From contig JAKAQB010000026.1 in assembly GCA_021811865.1 (NCBI GenBank), positions 1 to 42,059 on the forward strand: a stretch of DNA of 42,059 nt, given 5' to 3'. The stretch is from Actinomycetes bacterium (lineage in GTDB: Bacteria > Actinomycetota > Acidimicrobiia > Acidimicrobiales > Palsa-688). Positions 18,801 to 27,479 of the stretch are shown here, one piece after another (position 1 is the first letter of the stretch; each line of letters starts with the position of its first letter). Under the pieces are notes generated by a model, which was not told the DNA's origin, did no database searches, and saw only the letters and a program-made list of their open reading frames with translations. The translations under genes were made by a program, and so were the position numbers.

Positions 18801-19449
18801 GTGGGCGAGCCAGTACGTCGACTTCGTGGCCGGAGTCGCCGAGCAGGTGCGGGCGCGCGGGCTCGCCGACAGCGGTGTCGCGGCAGCCGTCGCCGTCTCG
18901 CTCCACAAGCTCATGACCTACAAGGACGAGTACGAGGTTGCTCGTCTCTACAGCGAGCCCTCGTGGAGGCGGCAGGTCTCGTCGACCTTCGAGACGCCCG
19001 TCTCGGTCACCCTGCACCTGCACCCCCCGGTGCTGCGACGTCTCGGGCTGCGCCGGAAGATCGCCCTCGGTCCGGCGTTCGCCCCGGCGCTGGCGCTGCT
19101 CGCCAGGATGCGCGTGGTCCGGGGAACGCCCTTTGATCCCTTCGGAGCGTCGCCGCACCGAAGGGAGGAGCGGGCGCTCATCGCCTGGTACCGAGAGCTC
19201 GTCTCGGACGCCCTCGAGAGGCTTGGCGGCGCGGGCGAGGGCAGCCCTGACGTGCCTGCCGCCGACGCGGCCGTTCTTCTCGAGATCGCTCGGCTGCCGG
19301 AGGCGATCCGGGGCTACGACGACCTGAAGCACGTCCGCGCCGAGGCGGCGCGGCGCCGGGGGGCAGAGCTGCTCGACGGCCTTGCGAGCGATGTACGACG
19401 CCCGGCCGGGCCGGCGGGAGGGATGAAGATGGCGGGGCCGCTCAGATGA
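15841..19449 (+). CDS. Fused indolepyruvate-type 2-oxoacid:ferredoxin oxidoreductase (IorAB-like)
   Basis: A 1202-residue single-chain 2-oxoacid oxidoreductase, the length of fused IorA-IorB proteins. In order: pyrimidine-binding domain (FVTGYPGSPLAGLD; HVPGANEELAATALIGTQ), central domain, TPP-binding domain with GDG at 501 and the paired Asn near 530, and a Cys region (CEGCGDC from 638; CNQDFSC at 671 with a following CPAF) as in Ior. A gamma domain with GVGGTGVITIN follows near 726, then a C-terminal domain to the end (LHKLMTYKDEYEVARLY). It should oxidatively decarboxylate an aryl 2-oxoacid to an acyl-CoA while reducing ferredoxin. ATG 15841 follows boxB at 11 bp. Odd point: after the TPP Asn it has ANTGAQE where Ior has AMTGGQP. 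Its substrate is open: aryl pyruvate or arylglyoxylate. Confidence 0.85.
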   Translation: MADGRRPLDDRLTAATGRFYLPAIDALVRLPLEQSRRDRRAGRSVGVFVTGYPGSPLAGLDLALSRRRDLLAEHGVVHVPGANEELAATALIGTQMLEQHPHERFEGVVGFWYGKGPGADRSGDALKHGNFAGTSTFGAVVLLSGEDHEAKSSTMPFQEEYAFQAAGIPVLYPGTVQELLAYGLHAVSLSRYSGCWVALKLVSALCDSGETVELDLEPQPVLPDFEIDGRPFEKRTDFSFFPGRNVEIERHLYEERHAAVTEYARANGIDRLEVGSEHDSVCIVSAGKSFADVREALASFGLGDEALRRAGIRLVHVGLVYPLDAASLRGLVGGVERVIVVEEKRGFLEDQVRAALLDLGRRVEVVGKRDASGRPLFPLHGGMDPDAVAERLGPLLVGQLGEPGQVAVERRLEELAHARRRADAPLVVRTPNYCSGCPHSTSTRLAPGQVAWGSPGCHSFASVIEQPERHIEAMTQLGGEGVPWIGLSPFTDRRHIVQNVGDGSLFHSSYLNIRFCIATGVDITFKILFNGFVANTGAQEAVGGKSVAGLARLLSLEGVTRVAVVTKTPRAYRRERFPETVTVHPASDIERVGAGLATLGGVTVLVYDETCANERRRRQKRGLLPPPDRFVLINERVCEGCGDCGRVSNCMSLEEVQTGLGPKTRIHASSCNQDFSCLAGNCPAFATVRTATGTGYARHRAPELDEVELPEPAVKVRPESPYHVVIPGVGGTGVITINAVLATAFARDGWRLWSYDQTGAAQKWGPVLSSLVLTPQGHPFVHRSVCSGCADVYLAVDPVSATAPANLERCDPARTAAVVNTAPFATGEMVRDVAVRPSKDGLVAAIARRVDERRLVPVAARQLAEDFLGNHQMANVVAVGAAYQAGMLPVRADSIEAALSLNGVAVDENRRAFRLGRWWVHDPVGLSAALADRMPPDPFGPAAPASAVRAGRRQRHGAALAGADLDDATRAIVGARALDLVGYQGPKWASQYVDFVAGVAEQVRARGLADSGVAAAVAVSLHKLMTYKDEYEVARLYSEPSWRRQVSSTFETPVSVTLHLHPPVLRRLGLRRKIALGPAFAPALALLARMRVVRGTPFDPFGASPHRREERALIAWYRELVSDALERLGGAGEGSPDVPAADAAVLLEIARLPEAIRGYDDLKHVRAEAARRRGAELLDGLASDVRRPAGPAGGMKMAGPLR

Positions 19450-19622
19450 CGACCAGCGCGCCACTTCGGATCCGTCCCGGCGGTGTCACCGGACCCGGGC
19501 GGGAGCGCGACCGATGACGGTCCAGCGCCGGCCCGGTGGTGTGGCCGCCGGCCAGGTGCACGGGACAGGTGGGGTCCTGCCGGCGTCGCCGGCCTGAGGA
19601 GGAGGTGTCGAGGTTGCACACG

Positions 19623-21131
19623 ATGGGTGACCCGATCGAGAGGGGATATCTGACAGCGCCCGACTCGGTGTCGGTCGTCTGCGGCGAGGAGCGGCTCACC
19701 TATGCCGAGACGTGGTCCCGCTGCCGGCGCCTCGCCGGGCACTTGAGGGCGCTCGGCTTGCGCAAGGGAGACCGCGTGGCGGTCGTCGCGGCGAACTGCC
19801 ACCGCTACGTCGAGGCATACCAGGCGATCCCGGCTGCCGGGTTCGTGATCGTTCCGCTCAACACGCGCTCGAGCGAGGCGGAGCTGCACTTCGCCACCGC
19901 CGACTCCGGCGCCCGGGCGCTGCTGACCGACATGCCGCCGCGCCCCTACGAGCAGCTGTTCGAGCACGTCATCCGGATGCCCGACGCCTACGAGGAGGCG
20001 CTCGGGAGTGCGGAGGAGGCAGAGCTGGGCGCCGCCGCCGGTGTCGAGGAGAGTGACCTCGCGGGGATCTTCTACACGAGCGGGACCACCGGCAAGGCAA
20101 AAGGGGTCATGCTCACCCATCGCAACCTCGTAGCCAACGCGTGGACGGCGCTCACCTGGGCGCGGCTGCAAGCCGACGACCGTTGGCTGCTGATGGCGCC
20201 CATGTTCCACGCGGCCGGCACCTGCGCGGTGCTGGCGAATAGCTGGATGGGAGCGACACAGGTGGTGCTCCCGACGTTCGACCCCGACCGCGCCCTCGAC
20301 CTCATCGAGGCCGAGCAGGTCACGTCCACCCTGGCGGTGCCGACGATGCTGATCTCCATGATCGAGGCGCAGCTCAGACGGCAGAGGGACGTCTCGAGCC
20401 TGCGGCTGCTCAGCCACGGGGCAGCGCCGATCGGCACGGAGGTGCTGAGGCGGGCGCACAAGGTCTTTCCCGACTCTGAGCTGCTCCACCTCTACGGCAC
20501 GACCGAGACGGCCCCGATCGCGTCGGCGCTCCCCGCCGAGCAGGGCCTGCTCTTCGACGCCCGGGCGCGATCGTGCGGGCAGCCGGCGGTAGGGGTCCAG
20601 CTGAAGGTGATCGGGTGGGACGGTCGGGTCCTCCCGCCCTTCGAGGTGGGAGAGGTCGCCATCCGCGGCGCCAACGTCATGGCCGGCTACTGGCAGCGCC
20701 CCGAGGAGACCGCCGCCGCCCTGCAGGAAGGCTGGTACCACACGGGGGATCTCGGGTACCTCGACGACCACGCCTACCTCTTCCTCGTCGACCGGTTGAA
20801 GGACATGATCGTGACGGGCGGGGAGAACGTCTACAGCGTCGAGGTGGAAGAGGCCCTCTATCTCCACGACATGGTGCTCGAGGCCTGCGTCTTCGGGGTC
20901 CCTCATCAGCGCTGGGGTGAGGCGGTGCACGCCGTGGTCGTCGCCCGGGGCCCGGTGACGGCCGAGGAGCTGACCGAGCACTGTCGAGAGCGGCTCGCGA
21001 GCTTCAAGGTCCCGAAGCAGATCGTCGTGCAGGAGCAATCGCTTCCCCGTTCGGCCTCCGGCAAGATCCTGAAGCGCGAGCTGCGGGAGCCCTATTGGGA
21101 GGGGCACTCGACCCGCATCGGCGGTGATTGA
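19623..21131 (+). CDS. Class I acyl-CoA ligase (AMP-forming), substrate unknown
   Basis: 502 residues of the fatty-acid/aryl-CoA ligase type: P-loop YTSGTTGKAKGVMLTHRN, LYGTTETAP, YHTGDLGYLDDH, the hinge VDRLKDMIVTGGENVYSVEVE and the catalytic Lys in SASGKILKREL. ATG 19623 has GAGG 9 bp upstream; TTG 19614 fits a stronger AGGAGG (19600-19605) and is an alternative start. The gap of 173 bp after the oxidoreductase gene shows no clear gene. The protein is more general than the benzoate-CoA ligase at 9828 and lacks its AYGLGN block. It may activate a substituted benzoate, a cyclohexane carboxylate or another acid feeding the locus. Confidence 0.85.
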   Translation: MGDPIERGYLTAPDSVSVVCGEERLTYAETWSRCRRLAGHLRALGLRKGDRVAVVAANCHRYVEAYQAIPAAGFVIVPLNTRSSEAELHFATADSGARALLTDMPPRPYEQLFEHVIRMPDAYEEALGSAEEAELGAAAGVEESDLAGIFYTSGTTGKAKGVMLTHRNLVANAWTALTWARLQADDRWLLMAPMFHAAGTCAVLANSWMGATQVVLPTFDPDRALDLIEAEQVTSTLAVPTMLISMIEAQLRRQRDVSSLRLLSHGAAPIGTEVLRRAHKVFPDSELLHLYGTTETAPIASALPAEQGLLFDARARSCGQPAVGVQLKVIGWDGRVLPPFEVGEVAIRGANVMAGYWQRPEETAAALQEGWYHTGDLGYLDDHAYLFLVDRLKDMIVTGGENVYSVEVEEALYLHDMVLEACVFGVPHQRWGEAVHAVVVARGPVTAEELTEHCRERLASFKVPKQIVVQEQSLPRSASGKILKRELREPYWEGHSTRIGGD

Positions 21132-21874
21132 GCGGAGCTCCGCTCCGGCGCGCTGAGGGGCGGGGGCGTGCTCGAGGCGAAGCTGCGATCGAGCGGCTCG
21201 TCTCGTGCCCGCCAGCTCCAGACGGTGAGTACCCAAGGTGCGGACGCAGGGGCGGTGAGAGCCTCGAGGCTCTGAGCTCACGCCCGTGACGCGCTCGGTG
21301 CCGACGGGTTGGCCGGGAGTGGCTGCGAAGCGGCTCGCAGGCTCATGGGCGGGCGGTTCGAGTCCGACCTCGCGATCTGAGACGTCGGTGGGTGCCGCGC
21401 GAGACGATCGGGGGGCGTGGCGAGTTCAGACTCCCCGGAGTGCATCCCGGAGCCCGGCCGTGCGGGCACGAGCGCCACCGTGCGCCCGTTGCTGCGAGCG
21501 GCTCCGGCCTGCGTGGACTCGATGCGGGTGTCGCGCGCCGTGTCCTCTGCTGCCGGCCCGACAGGCGGACCGACACTGGCTCCCGTCGATGCCGGCTGTC
21601 GAGAGCCGCCATCGGCCGCTCCGTCCACCGTGGCCCGACTACGGTGGCGGCCCGCCCCGAGCGCCACGGACCGGCGAGGCCGGTCCGATTGGCCGTCGCC
21701 GCCCGGAGATGAGGACGGAGGACGTCGCCGCTCGCGCTCTCTGGCCCGCAGCGGGGTGGGGCGCTCGGTGGTCCCCGGGGGTGGGGGGCCTTCCGGCACC
21801 GCTGAGCCGGGCGGCCTGCGTGCCCGGCGTGCAAACTACGTAGCGGGTTACCGACGAAACGTTGATCGAATTAC
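21132..21874. other. Gene-poor gap of about 740 bp
   Basis: Open frames here are low in recognisable protein features (Arg/Pro/Ser/Gly-rich in all frames) and I call none. Two perfect 16-bp palindromes occur, GAGCGGAGCTCCGCTC at 21130-21145, overlapping the ligase stop, and AGAGCCTCGAGGCTCT at 21258-21273. They might act as protein sites or weak terminators. A tRNA-like fragment near 21328-21372 is discussed under rejected items. Confidence 0.5.
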
Positions 21875-21903
21875 TTGACTTTTACTGATCTCGTTCTTAC
21901 AGT
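21875..21903 (+). promoter_or_regulatory. Predicted sigma-A promoter of the amine locus
   Basis: TTGACT (21875-21880), a 17-bp spacer and TACAGT (21898-21903), in a locally AT-richer stretch, about 80 bp before the permease start. Just upstream lies TTGATCGAA (21862-21870), an imperfect palindrome that could be an operator for the GntR protein encoded downstream. Confidence 0.6.
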
Positions 21904-21982
21904 GACCCTCGGTCTGCATTCAGGATTCAGTCTTGGGTGCAGCATCCCAAGTCGCATGGTGCGACTGGATTGGTGGAGGGGG

Positions 21983-23500
21983 ATGAGGGCCTTGGCGAAG
22001 ACCAATGGCGCCGTCGCGCGCCAGTCGCAGGAGCAGCTCGGCGAACGTCACCTTTCAGTGGTGGACGCGATCGCCCAATCAGCGGGTTTCATGGGGCCGG
22101 TCTTCTCGTCGGCCCTCCTGATCCCCCTCGTCGTGGGGGCCGGCGTTGCCGGGAAAGGGGCGGGGATCGCGACCCCGGTTGCCATCATCATCGCCGCCAT
22201 CGGTGTCGGAGGGCTCGGCTGGATCATCGCCGCGTACTCGCGCAAGATCCACGCAGCGGGCGCGCTGTACGACTACGTCACCGACGGGTTCGGCAAGCGG
22301 GCCGGCTTCGTGGCCGGCTGGCTCTACTACGGCTGCACACTGTTGCTGTCTGCAGCCATCGTGCTCCTCGTCGGCGGGATCACATCGGGATTCCTCCAGT
22401 CGTCCTACGGCGTGAACATCCCCTACTGGGTGATCGACTTCATCTACGCCGCCCTTCTCTTCTGCCTGCTCTACTTCGGCGTCAAGATCTCGACCAAGGC
22501 GCAGCTCGTCCTCGTGTCGCTGTCGGCGCTGCTCGTGCTGGGCTTCTTCCTCTACGTGGTCGCGAAGGGCGGCCACGGCGGCAACACCGGGCGCCCGTTC
22601 CTGCCGAGCTCGGCAGCCGACGGCTGGTCGGGGATCTTCTTCGGGATCGTCTATGCCATCCTGCTCTTCGTCGGCTTCGAGTCGGCGGCCAACCTCGGCG
22701 AGGAGACGGCGAACCCGAAGCGCTCGATCCCGATCGCCATCCTCGGGTCAGTTGGCGTGGTGGCGTTGTTCTACGTCCTCGCCGCCTATGCCCAGGACAT
22801 CGGCTTCGGCCTCAACATGTCCAAGTGGATGTCGAGCCCTGCGCCGTTGTTCACCCTGGGCGCCCCGGGCGACTTCGGCACATCGGTGCTGCTCGACTTC
22901 CTCAACATCGTCGTCATCCTCGACATCATGGCGGTCGGTGTCGGGGCGGCCGTCTCCTCGACCCGGGGGCTGTTCGCCCTGGCGCGCGACCGACGGATCC
23001 CCGGGCCCTTCGCAAAGGTGTCGGCGAGGTGGGGCACCCCTGTGAACGCCATCATCTTCCAGGTCGCTCTCGGTGTCGCCTTCGTCCTCCTCGTGCGCTT
23101 CGACAACGGTGTGTTCGCTCTGAACGGCGCACCCCAGTACTTCCCCTTCTTCGCCTGGGTCGTCGGGCTCGGGGGGCTCGGTCTCGTGGTGGTCTACGCC
23201 ACCATCTCCCTTGGTGCGATCCGAGGGCTGTGGAGCAGCACGAACCGCGTCGGGCTGGTCATCGCCGTCGTGCTCGGACTCGGAGTCGCCGCCGGTGGGA
23301 TCTTCGGCAGCATCTACAAGACAGCGTCTCCGGACAACCAATGGATCTGGTATCTCCTCGTCTGGGTGGCGATCGGAGCGGCGCTCACGGTCCGCAACCT
23401 CGTGAGGGAGAACCACAGCGCGACCGTCCGGCCGCCGTCGGAGTTGCTCATGGAGACGAGCCCCCTCGTCGGGGCCGAGCCATCCGAGAGCCCGGTATGA
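21983..23500 (+). CDS. APC-family amino acid/amine permease
   Basis: About 505 residues with roughly 12 hydrophobic segments. The first helix has the APC motif region LSVVDAIAQSAGFMGPVFSSALLIPLV, and later come AGALYDYVTDGFGKRAGFVAGW and GFESAANLGEETANPKRSIP, the hallmark consensus of APC transporters. It is an inner-membrane secondary transporter, probably proton-coupled, for an amino acid or amine. ATG 21983 was chosen: GGAGG lies just before it (3 bp, rather close), and upstream in-frame starts would fall within the predicted promoter. It heads the amine locus, like PuuP in the Puu pathway. The C-terminal 30 residues are cytosolic and Pro/Ser/Glu-rich. Confidence 0.88.
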   Translation: MRALAKTNGAVARQSQEQLGERHLSVVDAIAQSAGFMGPVFSSALLIPLVVGAGVAGKGAGIATPVAIIIAAIGVGGLGWIIAAYSRKIHAAGALYDYVTDGFGKRAGFVAGWLYYGCTLLLSAAIVLLVGGITSGFLQSSYGVNIPYWVIDFIYAALLFCLLYFGVKISTKAQLVLVSLSALLVLGFFLYVVAKGGHGGNTGRPFLPSSAADGWSGIFFGIVYAILLFVGFESAANLGEETANPKRSIPIAILGSVGVVALFYVLAAYAQDIGFGLNMSKWMSSPAPLFTLGAPGDFGTSVLLDFLNIVVILDIMAVGVGAAVSSTRGLFALARDRRIPGPFAKVSARWGTPVNAIIFQVALGVAFVLLVRFDNGVFALNGAPQYFPFFAWVVGLGGLGLVVVYATISLGAIRGLWSSTNRVGLVIAVVLGLGVAAGGIFGSIYKTASPDNQWIWYLLVWVAIGAALTVRNLVRENHSATVRPPSELLMETSPLVGAEPSESPV

Positions 23501-23615
23501 GACACGCCGGCGCCTCGGGCGAGGCGTCGGGAGAGGGCGTCGGGGGTTCGGCTCGGGCCGAGGTCCCTTCTACCGCCGGCCTGCGAGACCGTGCACGACA
23601 GGAGGAGGACGGCTC

Positions 23616-24338
23616 GTGAGAGACAGCGAAGTGCCGACAGGAGGGTGGACCGTGACCCGCCCGGTTGCCAGGCACGACACCCGTCTCATCAACGGGGTGT
23701 ACGAGCGGCTGCGCAGCGCCATCGTGAATGGCGAGATCGGGCCGGAGACGCGCCTGTTCCAGCAGCAGCTCGCCGTGAGCCTCGGCGTGAGCCGGACGCC
23801 GCTCAGGGAGGCGCTGCTCCGCCTGGAGCGGGACGGCTTCCTCTATTCGGTGCCGAATCGAGGGATGTTCGTCCGCGGCCTCACGATCGAGGAGATCGGC
23901 GAGCTCTACCAGCTGCGCGAGCTGCTCGAGCCCGTGGCGGCCCGCCTTTCCTGCGAGGTCGCCGACAAAATGGACATCGCCCGCGTGAAGGCGATGCATC
24001 GCGAGTTCGAGCAGCGTACGTCCTCCAGCATCCGGGAGGCCTTCAACAGCAACTTCGGCCTTCACATCTCGCTCATCAGCTCGTGTCCCAACCAGAGGAT
24101 GCTGCAGTTGCTCCGGGACATCTGGGACCAGAACTCGGCCTTCCTCATATTCCGCTACTACGCGCGCAGGGTCGGTGTGGTGAGGGAGATGGCCCGCGAG
24201 CACCGGGAGATCGTCGACGCCTTCGTGTCGGGCGACGGTCGCCTGGTGGAGGAGCTCCTTCGCACCCACATCCGCTGCGCCGCCGAGTCGCTCCTTGCGA
24301 CCCTCAAGGACACCGGACAGCAAGAGAGAGAGGCATGA
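23616..24338 (+). CDS. GntR-family regulator (FadR/FCD subfamily)
   Basis: 240 residues. The N-terminal winged helix-turn-helix reads INGVYERLRSAIVNGEIGPE and LAVSLGVSRTPLREALLRLERDGFL, followed by YSVPNRGMFVRGL; then comes an all-helical FCD ligand domain (YQLRELLEPVAARLSCE; NFGLHISLIS; EHREIVDAFVSGD). GTG 23616 is 7 bp after GGAGGAGG (23601-23608). It sits between the permease and the amidotransferase, all on the plus strand, and probably controls this locus in response to an amine, amino acid or carboxylate. The His/Asp positions in the FCD domain suggest a metal-dependent ligand pocket (inference). Confidence 0.9.
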   Translation: MRDSEVPTGGWTVTRPVARHDTRLINGVYERLRSAIVNGEIGPETRLFQQQLAVSLGVSRTPLREALLRLERDGFLYSVPNRGMFVRGLTIEEIGELYQLRELLEPVAARLSCEVADKMDIARVKAMHREFEQRTSSSIREAFNSNFGLHISLISSCPNQRMLQLLRDIWDQNSAFLIFRYYARRVGVVREMAREHREIVDAFVSGDGRLVEELLRTHIRCAAESLLATLKDTGQQEREA

Positions 24339-24339
24339 C

Positions 24340-25296
24340 GTGTGCGGCCAGTGTGGTCTGATCCTCCATCGTGTCGGTCCGATCGGTCATCTGCTCTGCG
24401 TGACCGAGGGGGCGATGCTCCACCGTGGCCCGGACTCGACCGGGTTCGCCCTCTACGGCGACCAGGCGCGTGACGACCGGGTGATCGTCAGGGCCCGCGC
24501 GCTCGCCGGAGTCGACGTGGACGGGACGCTCTCGGACGTGTTCGACACGATGAAGCTCGTCGGAGCCCGACTCATGACGGAGCCGCAGCTCACGCCGGGC
24601 GGGGTCGACGGCGGGACGTTCCTGCGCCTCACGGTGGATTTCGTGGGCGATCCCGCAGCGCTGCTGGCGGCGATCGAGAGCGCCGAAGGCGTGCGAGTGC
24701 ACTCGATGGGAAGGCGGCTCGAGATCGTGAAGGACGTGGGCACGGCGGACGAGGTGGCCGCCCGGCACGGCGTCGAGGAGTTCGTGGGCACGCACGGGAT
24801 GGCGCACTCACGTCTTGCCACCGAGTCGACGGTGGACGTCGAGCTGTCTCATCCGTTCTGGGCCCGACCCTTCCTCGACGTCGCCATCACCCACAACGGT
24901 CAGCTGACGAACTACTACAAGATGCGCCGGCTCATGACGGAGCGGAAGCTCGAGTTCCTCACCGAGAACGACTCTGAACTGATCGCCGTCTACATCGCCG
25001 AGCAGCTGGCGAAGGGCTCCTCGCTTCACGAGGCACTGTCGCGCTCGATCACGGCTCTCGACGGTGTCTTCACCTACCTGCTGGCGACCGAGGCGGCGAT
25101 CGGCTGCGCGACGGACCGCCTGGCCATCAAGCCGCTCCTCGTCACAGAGATCGACGGGACGACGGCATTTGCCACCGAGGAGCAGGCGCTGCGCCGCGTC
25201 TTCGACTCGGAGCTCGTGACCGAGTACGTGAGGGAGGGGACGGCGAGGGTGTGGGAGGTTCCGAGCGCCGTGAGCCTGACAGGAGGAGCAAGGTGA
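24340..25296 (+). CDS. Class II glutamine amidotransferase, MgsA/GlxB-type subunit
   Basis: About 318 residues. Starting at GTG 24340 puts Cys at position 2 (MCGQCGLIL), as required for an N-terminal-nucleophile amidotransferase; an AGAGAGAGG stretch lies about 7 bp upstream and the GntR stop is 1 bp away. Other features are MLHRGPDSTGFALYG, GMAHSRLATES and ITHNGQLTNYYKMRR, the glutaminase-domain landmarks. With the next two genes it forms the three-part set homologous to the domains of glutamate synthase large subunit. Such sets (MgsABC, GlxBCD) occur in N-methylglutamate synthase, where the amide nitrogen of gamma-glutamylmethylamide is handled instead of glutamine. The stop overlaps the next start (GTGA). 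Confidence 0.85.
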   Translation: MCGQCGLILHRVGPIGHLLCVTEGAMLHRGPDSTGFALYGDQARDDRVIVRARALAGVDVDGTLSDVFDTMKLVGARLMTEPQLTPGGVDGGTFLRLTVDFVGDPAALLAAIESAEGVRVHSMGRRLEIVKDVGTADEVAARHGVEEFVGTHGMAHSRLATESTVDVELSHPFWARPFLDVAITHNGQLTNYYKMRRLMTERKLEFLTENDSELIAVYIAEQLAKGSSLHEALSRSITALDGVFTYLLATEAAIGCATDRLAIKPLLVTEIDGTTAFATEEQALRRVFDSELVTEYVREGTARVWEVPSAVSLTGGAR

Positions 25297-26033
25297 GCAT
25301 CGATCACAGCCCCGCGCAGAAGTGGTCCGGGTTGTCGGATGACGCCGTCCACCTCGATGCCGACGACCTCGGCGCCTACGAGTTGAACCGCAAGCTGCAC
25401 GAGCTCTCGCGGGATCATGCTCAGATCGTCGTCGACAATCCCCGAGCCCGTCACAACCTCGGTATCGGCCTCGAGGCGGACGATGCCGAGATCCACTTTC
25501 TCGGGAGCGTGGGGTACTACTGCGGTGGCTTCAATGCGGGCGCCAACATCGTCGTCCATGGCAATGCCGGCTGGGGGGTCGGCGAGGCGATGTCGGCGGG
25601 AACGATCGTGGTGCACGGCTCGACTGCCTGGTCGGCCGGCGCAGGCATGCGCGGCGGGACGATCGTCATCCACGGCGACGGCGGACCGCGCACCGGGATC
25701 GCGATGAAGGGGGGAGAGGTCCTCGTCGCCGGCTCCGTCGGCTTCCTGTCAGGCTTCATGGCCCACCGGGGCAAGATCGTCGTCCTGAACGGCGCCGCCG
25801 ACGGGCTCGGGGCGTCGATGTACGAGGGTGTGATCTTCGTCTCGGGCAGCGTGAGCTCGCTCGGGGCAGACGCGATCGAGCGCACTGTGGACGCGAACGA
25901 CACCGAAGAGCTGTCGCGGGCCCTTGGCTCCGCCGGGTTCTCCTGGCCGGACGATCCCTTCCGCAAGGTGGAGGCGGAGGGACGACTGTGGTACTTCGAC
26001 AAGCACGACGGCCGGATCTGGAGGAGCATATGA
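25293..26033 (+). CDS. GXGXG-domain protein, MgsB/GlxC-type subunit
   Basis: 246 residues of glutamate-synthase C-terminal (GXGXG) type. A right-handed beta-helix is evident from the repeating G-rich turns: VGYYCGGFNAGANIVVHGNA, GEAMSAGTIVVHGS, GAGMRGGTIVIHGDGG, GIAMKGGEVLVAGS and ASMYEGVIFVSGS. This domain is structural in glutamate synthase and holds the complex together. GTG 25293 overlaps the preceding stop (25294-25296), and its own stop overlaps the next ATG, so the three subunits are translationally coupled. The C-terminal part (FSWPDDPFRKVEAEGRLWYF) matches the tail found in GlxC-like proteins. It is not catalytic by itself. Confidence 0.85.
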   Translation: MSIDHSPAQKWSGLSDDAVHLDADDLGAYELNRKLHELSRDHAQIVVDNPRARHNLGIGLEADDAEIHFLGSVGYYCGGFNAGANIVVHGNAGWGVGEAMSAGTIVVHGSTAWSAGAGMRGGTIVIHGDGGPRTGIAMKGGEVLVAGSVGFLSGFMAHRGKIVVLNGAADGLGASMYEGVIFVSGSVSSLGADAIERTVDANDTEELSRALGSAGFSWPDDPFRKVEAEGRLWYFDKHDGRIWRSI

Positions 26034-27397
26034 GCAGCGACGCACTCAACGCCGAGCCCGCGGTACCGCCCCCGCCGATGGCCACCGACATGCGAGAGAG
26101 CCCCATCTGGGACCGTTGCACGATTGAGGACATCCAGACCAAGGCCGATCTCGGCCGCTACCGGATCACCGGCTTCTCGCTCCACCGCACGATCCCCCGC
26201 CTCGACGACCTTGTCTTCCTCCCGGCGGCGATGACGAGGTTGCCACTCGAGGGGTACCGGGAGAACTGCGAGACGAGGACGGTCCTCGGAGCGCGCCACG
26301 GCTGCGCGAAGCCGCTCGAGCTCTCCGTGCCCGTGTACATCACGTCGATGTCGTTCGGGGCGCTGTCGTGGAACGCCAAGGCGGCGCTCGGCCGCGCCGC
26401 CTCCGCCATCGGCACCTGCACCTGTACGGGCGAGGGCGGGATGCTCGCCGAGGAGCGGGAGGAGTCCTCCCTGCTCGTCTACCAGATGACCCCGTCGCGC
26501 TACATGCTCGACCTCGAGCACCTGCGCCAGGCCGACGCCCTCGAAGTCGCCATGGGCCAGGGTGCCAAGCCGGGCACGGGCGGCCTCTTGCCGGGAGCGA
26601 AGGTGGCTGCCCGGGTCGCGGAGATGCGCACCCTGCCGGCGAACATCGACCAGCGCTCGGCGGTTCGCCACCCGGACTTCCTCGGCGCGGACGACATGGA
26701 GGTCAAGCTGGAGGAGCTCCGGATCGCGACGGACAACCAGGTACCGATCTTCGTGAAGATGCCTGCCACCCGCGTCCGCGAGGACGTGAAGATCGCCGCC
26801 AAGGTGGGTGCGGACGTGATCGTCATCGACGGCATGGAGGGTGCGACCGGGGCCTCCCCCGAGCTCCTGCTCGACCACACCGGTATCCCGACGATCGGGG
26901 CTGTCGCTGCGGCCAGGGAGGCCCTCGAGGAGATCGGTCTCTACGGCGAGGTCAACCTCGTCGTCTCGGGCGGCATCCGCAGCGGGGCGGACGCCGCCAA
27001 GGCGCTGGCGCTCGGTGCCGACGCCGTCGCCATCGGCACGTCGTCCCTCATCGCATTGAACTGCAACGCGCCGATCTATGAGGACGACTACGCGAAGCTC
27101 GGCACCGCCCCCGGGTTCTGTCACCACTGCCACACGGGGCGCTGCCCCGTCGGCATCGCCACCCAGGAGCCCGAGCTCGTCGAGCGCCTCGAGGTGGAGG
27201 CGGCGGCGGAGCGGGTCGAGAACTTCATCAACGCCATGGTCATGGAGATGACCCTGCTGGCCAAGGCGTGCGGCAAGGGCGACGTGCACGGCCTCGAGCC
27301 CGAGGATCTGAGGGCCCTGACCATCGAGGCGGCGGCGATGGCCCGGGTACCACTCGCCGGGACGGACTGGGTTCCCGGACGGGAGGGCCGCTTCTAG
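26030..27397 (+). CDS. FMN glutamate synthase-like protein, MgsC/GlxD-type subunit
   Basis: 455 residues of the FMN/Fe-S domain of glutamate synthase. Landmarks are VYITSMSFGALSWNAK, GEGGMLAEER, AMGQGAKPGTGGLLPGAKV, VIVIDGMEGATGASP, VVSGGIRSGADAAKALALGADAV and the Cys cluster FCHHCHTGRCPVGIATQ that binds a [3Fe-4S] centre. It would bind 2-oxoglutarate at FMN and reductively fix the ammonia or amine delivered by the amidotransferase subunit, making glutamate or an N-alkyl-glutamate. ATG 26030 is preceded by GGAGG and overlaps the GlxC-like stop (ATGA). An ordinary glutamate synthase would be one fused gene; the split form beside a gamma-glutamyl-amide ligase argues for amine metabolism. Confidence 0.87.
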   Translation: MSSDALNAEPAVPPPPMATDMRESPIWDRCTIEDIQTKADLGRYRITGFSLHRTIPRLDDLVFLPAAMTRLPLEGYRENCETRTVLGARHGCAKPLELSVPVYITSMSFGALSWNAKAALGRAASAIGTCTCTGEGGMLAEEREESSLLVYQMTPSRYMLDLEHLRQADALEVAMGQGAKPGTGGLLPGAKVAARVAEMRTLPANIDQRSAVRHPDFLGADDMEVKLEELRIATDNQVPIFVKMPATRVREDVKIAAKVGADVIVIDGMEGATGASPELLLDHTGIPTIGAVAAAREALEEIGLYGEVNLVVSGGIRSGADAAKALALGADAVAIGTSSLIALNCNAPIYEDDYAKLGTAPGFCHHCHTGRCPVGIATQEPELVERLEVEAAAERVENFINAMVMEMTLLAKACGKGDVHGLEPEDLRALTIEAAAMARVPLAGTDWVPGREGRF

Positions 27398-27479
27398 ACG
27401 ACCAGCCCGACCGGGAGGCATGAGGGCGAGCGCTCGGCCGCAGGACAAGATCCTGTCTTCAGCACCAAGAGGGAGCAAA

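Noticed and set aside
21320..21380. tRNA-like fragment (GGTTCGAGTCC with GGCTCAT 8 bp upstream, reminiscent of initiator tRNA)
   Set aside because: The T-arm stem has a mismatch, the distance from anticodon-like CAT to the T-loop is about 7 bp too short, and no acceptor stem partner was found. At most a decayed fragment.
21278..21878. Overlapping open frames of 100-180 codons in the 740-bp gap
   Set aside because: Low-complexity translations in every frame, no start with a good ribosome site, no recognisable motif.
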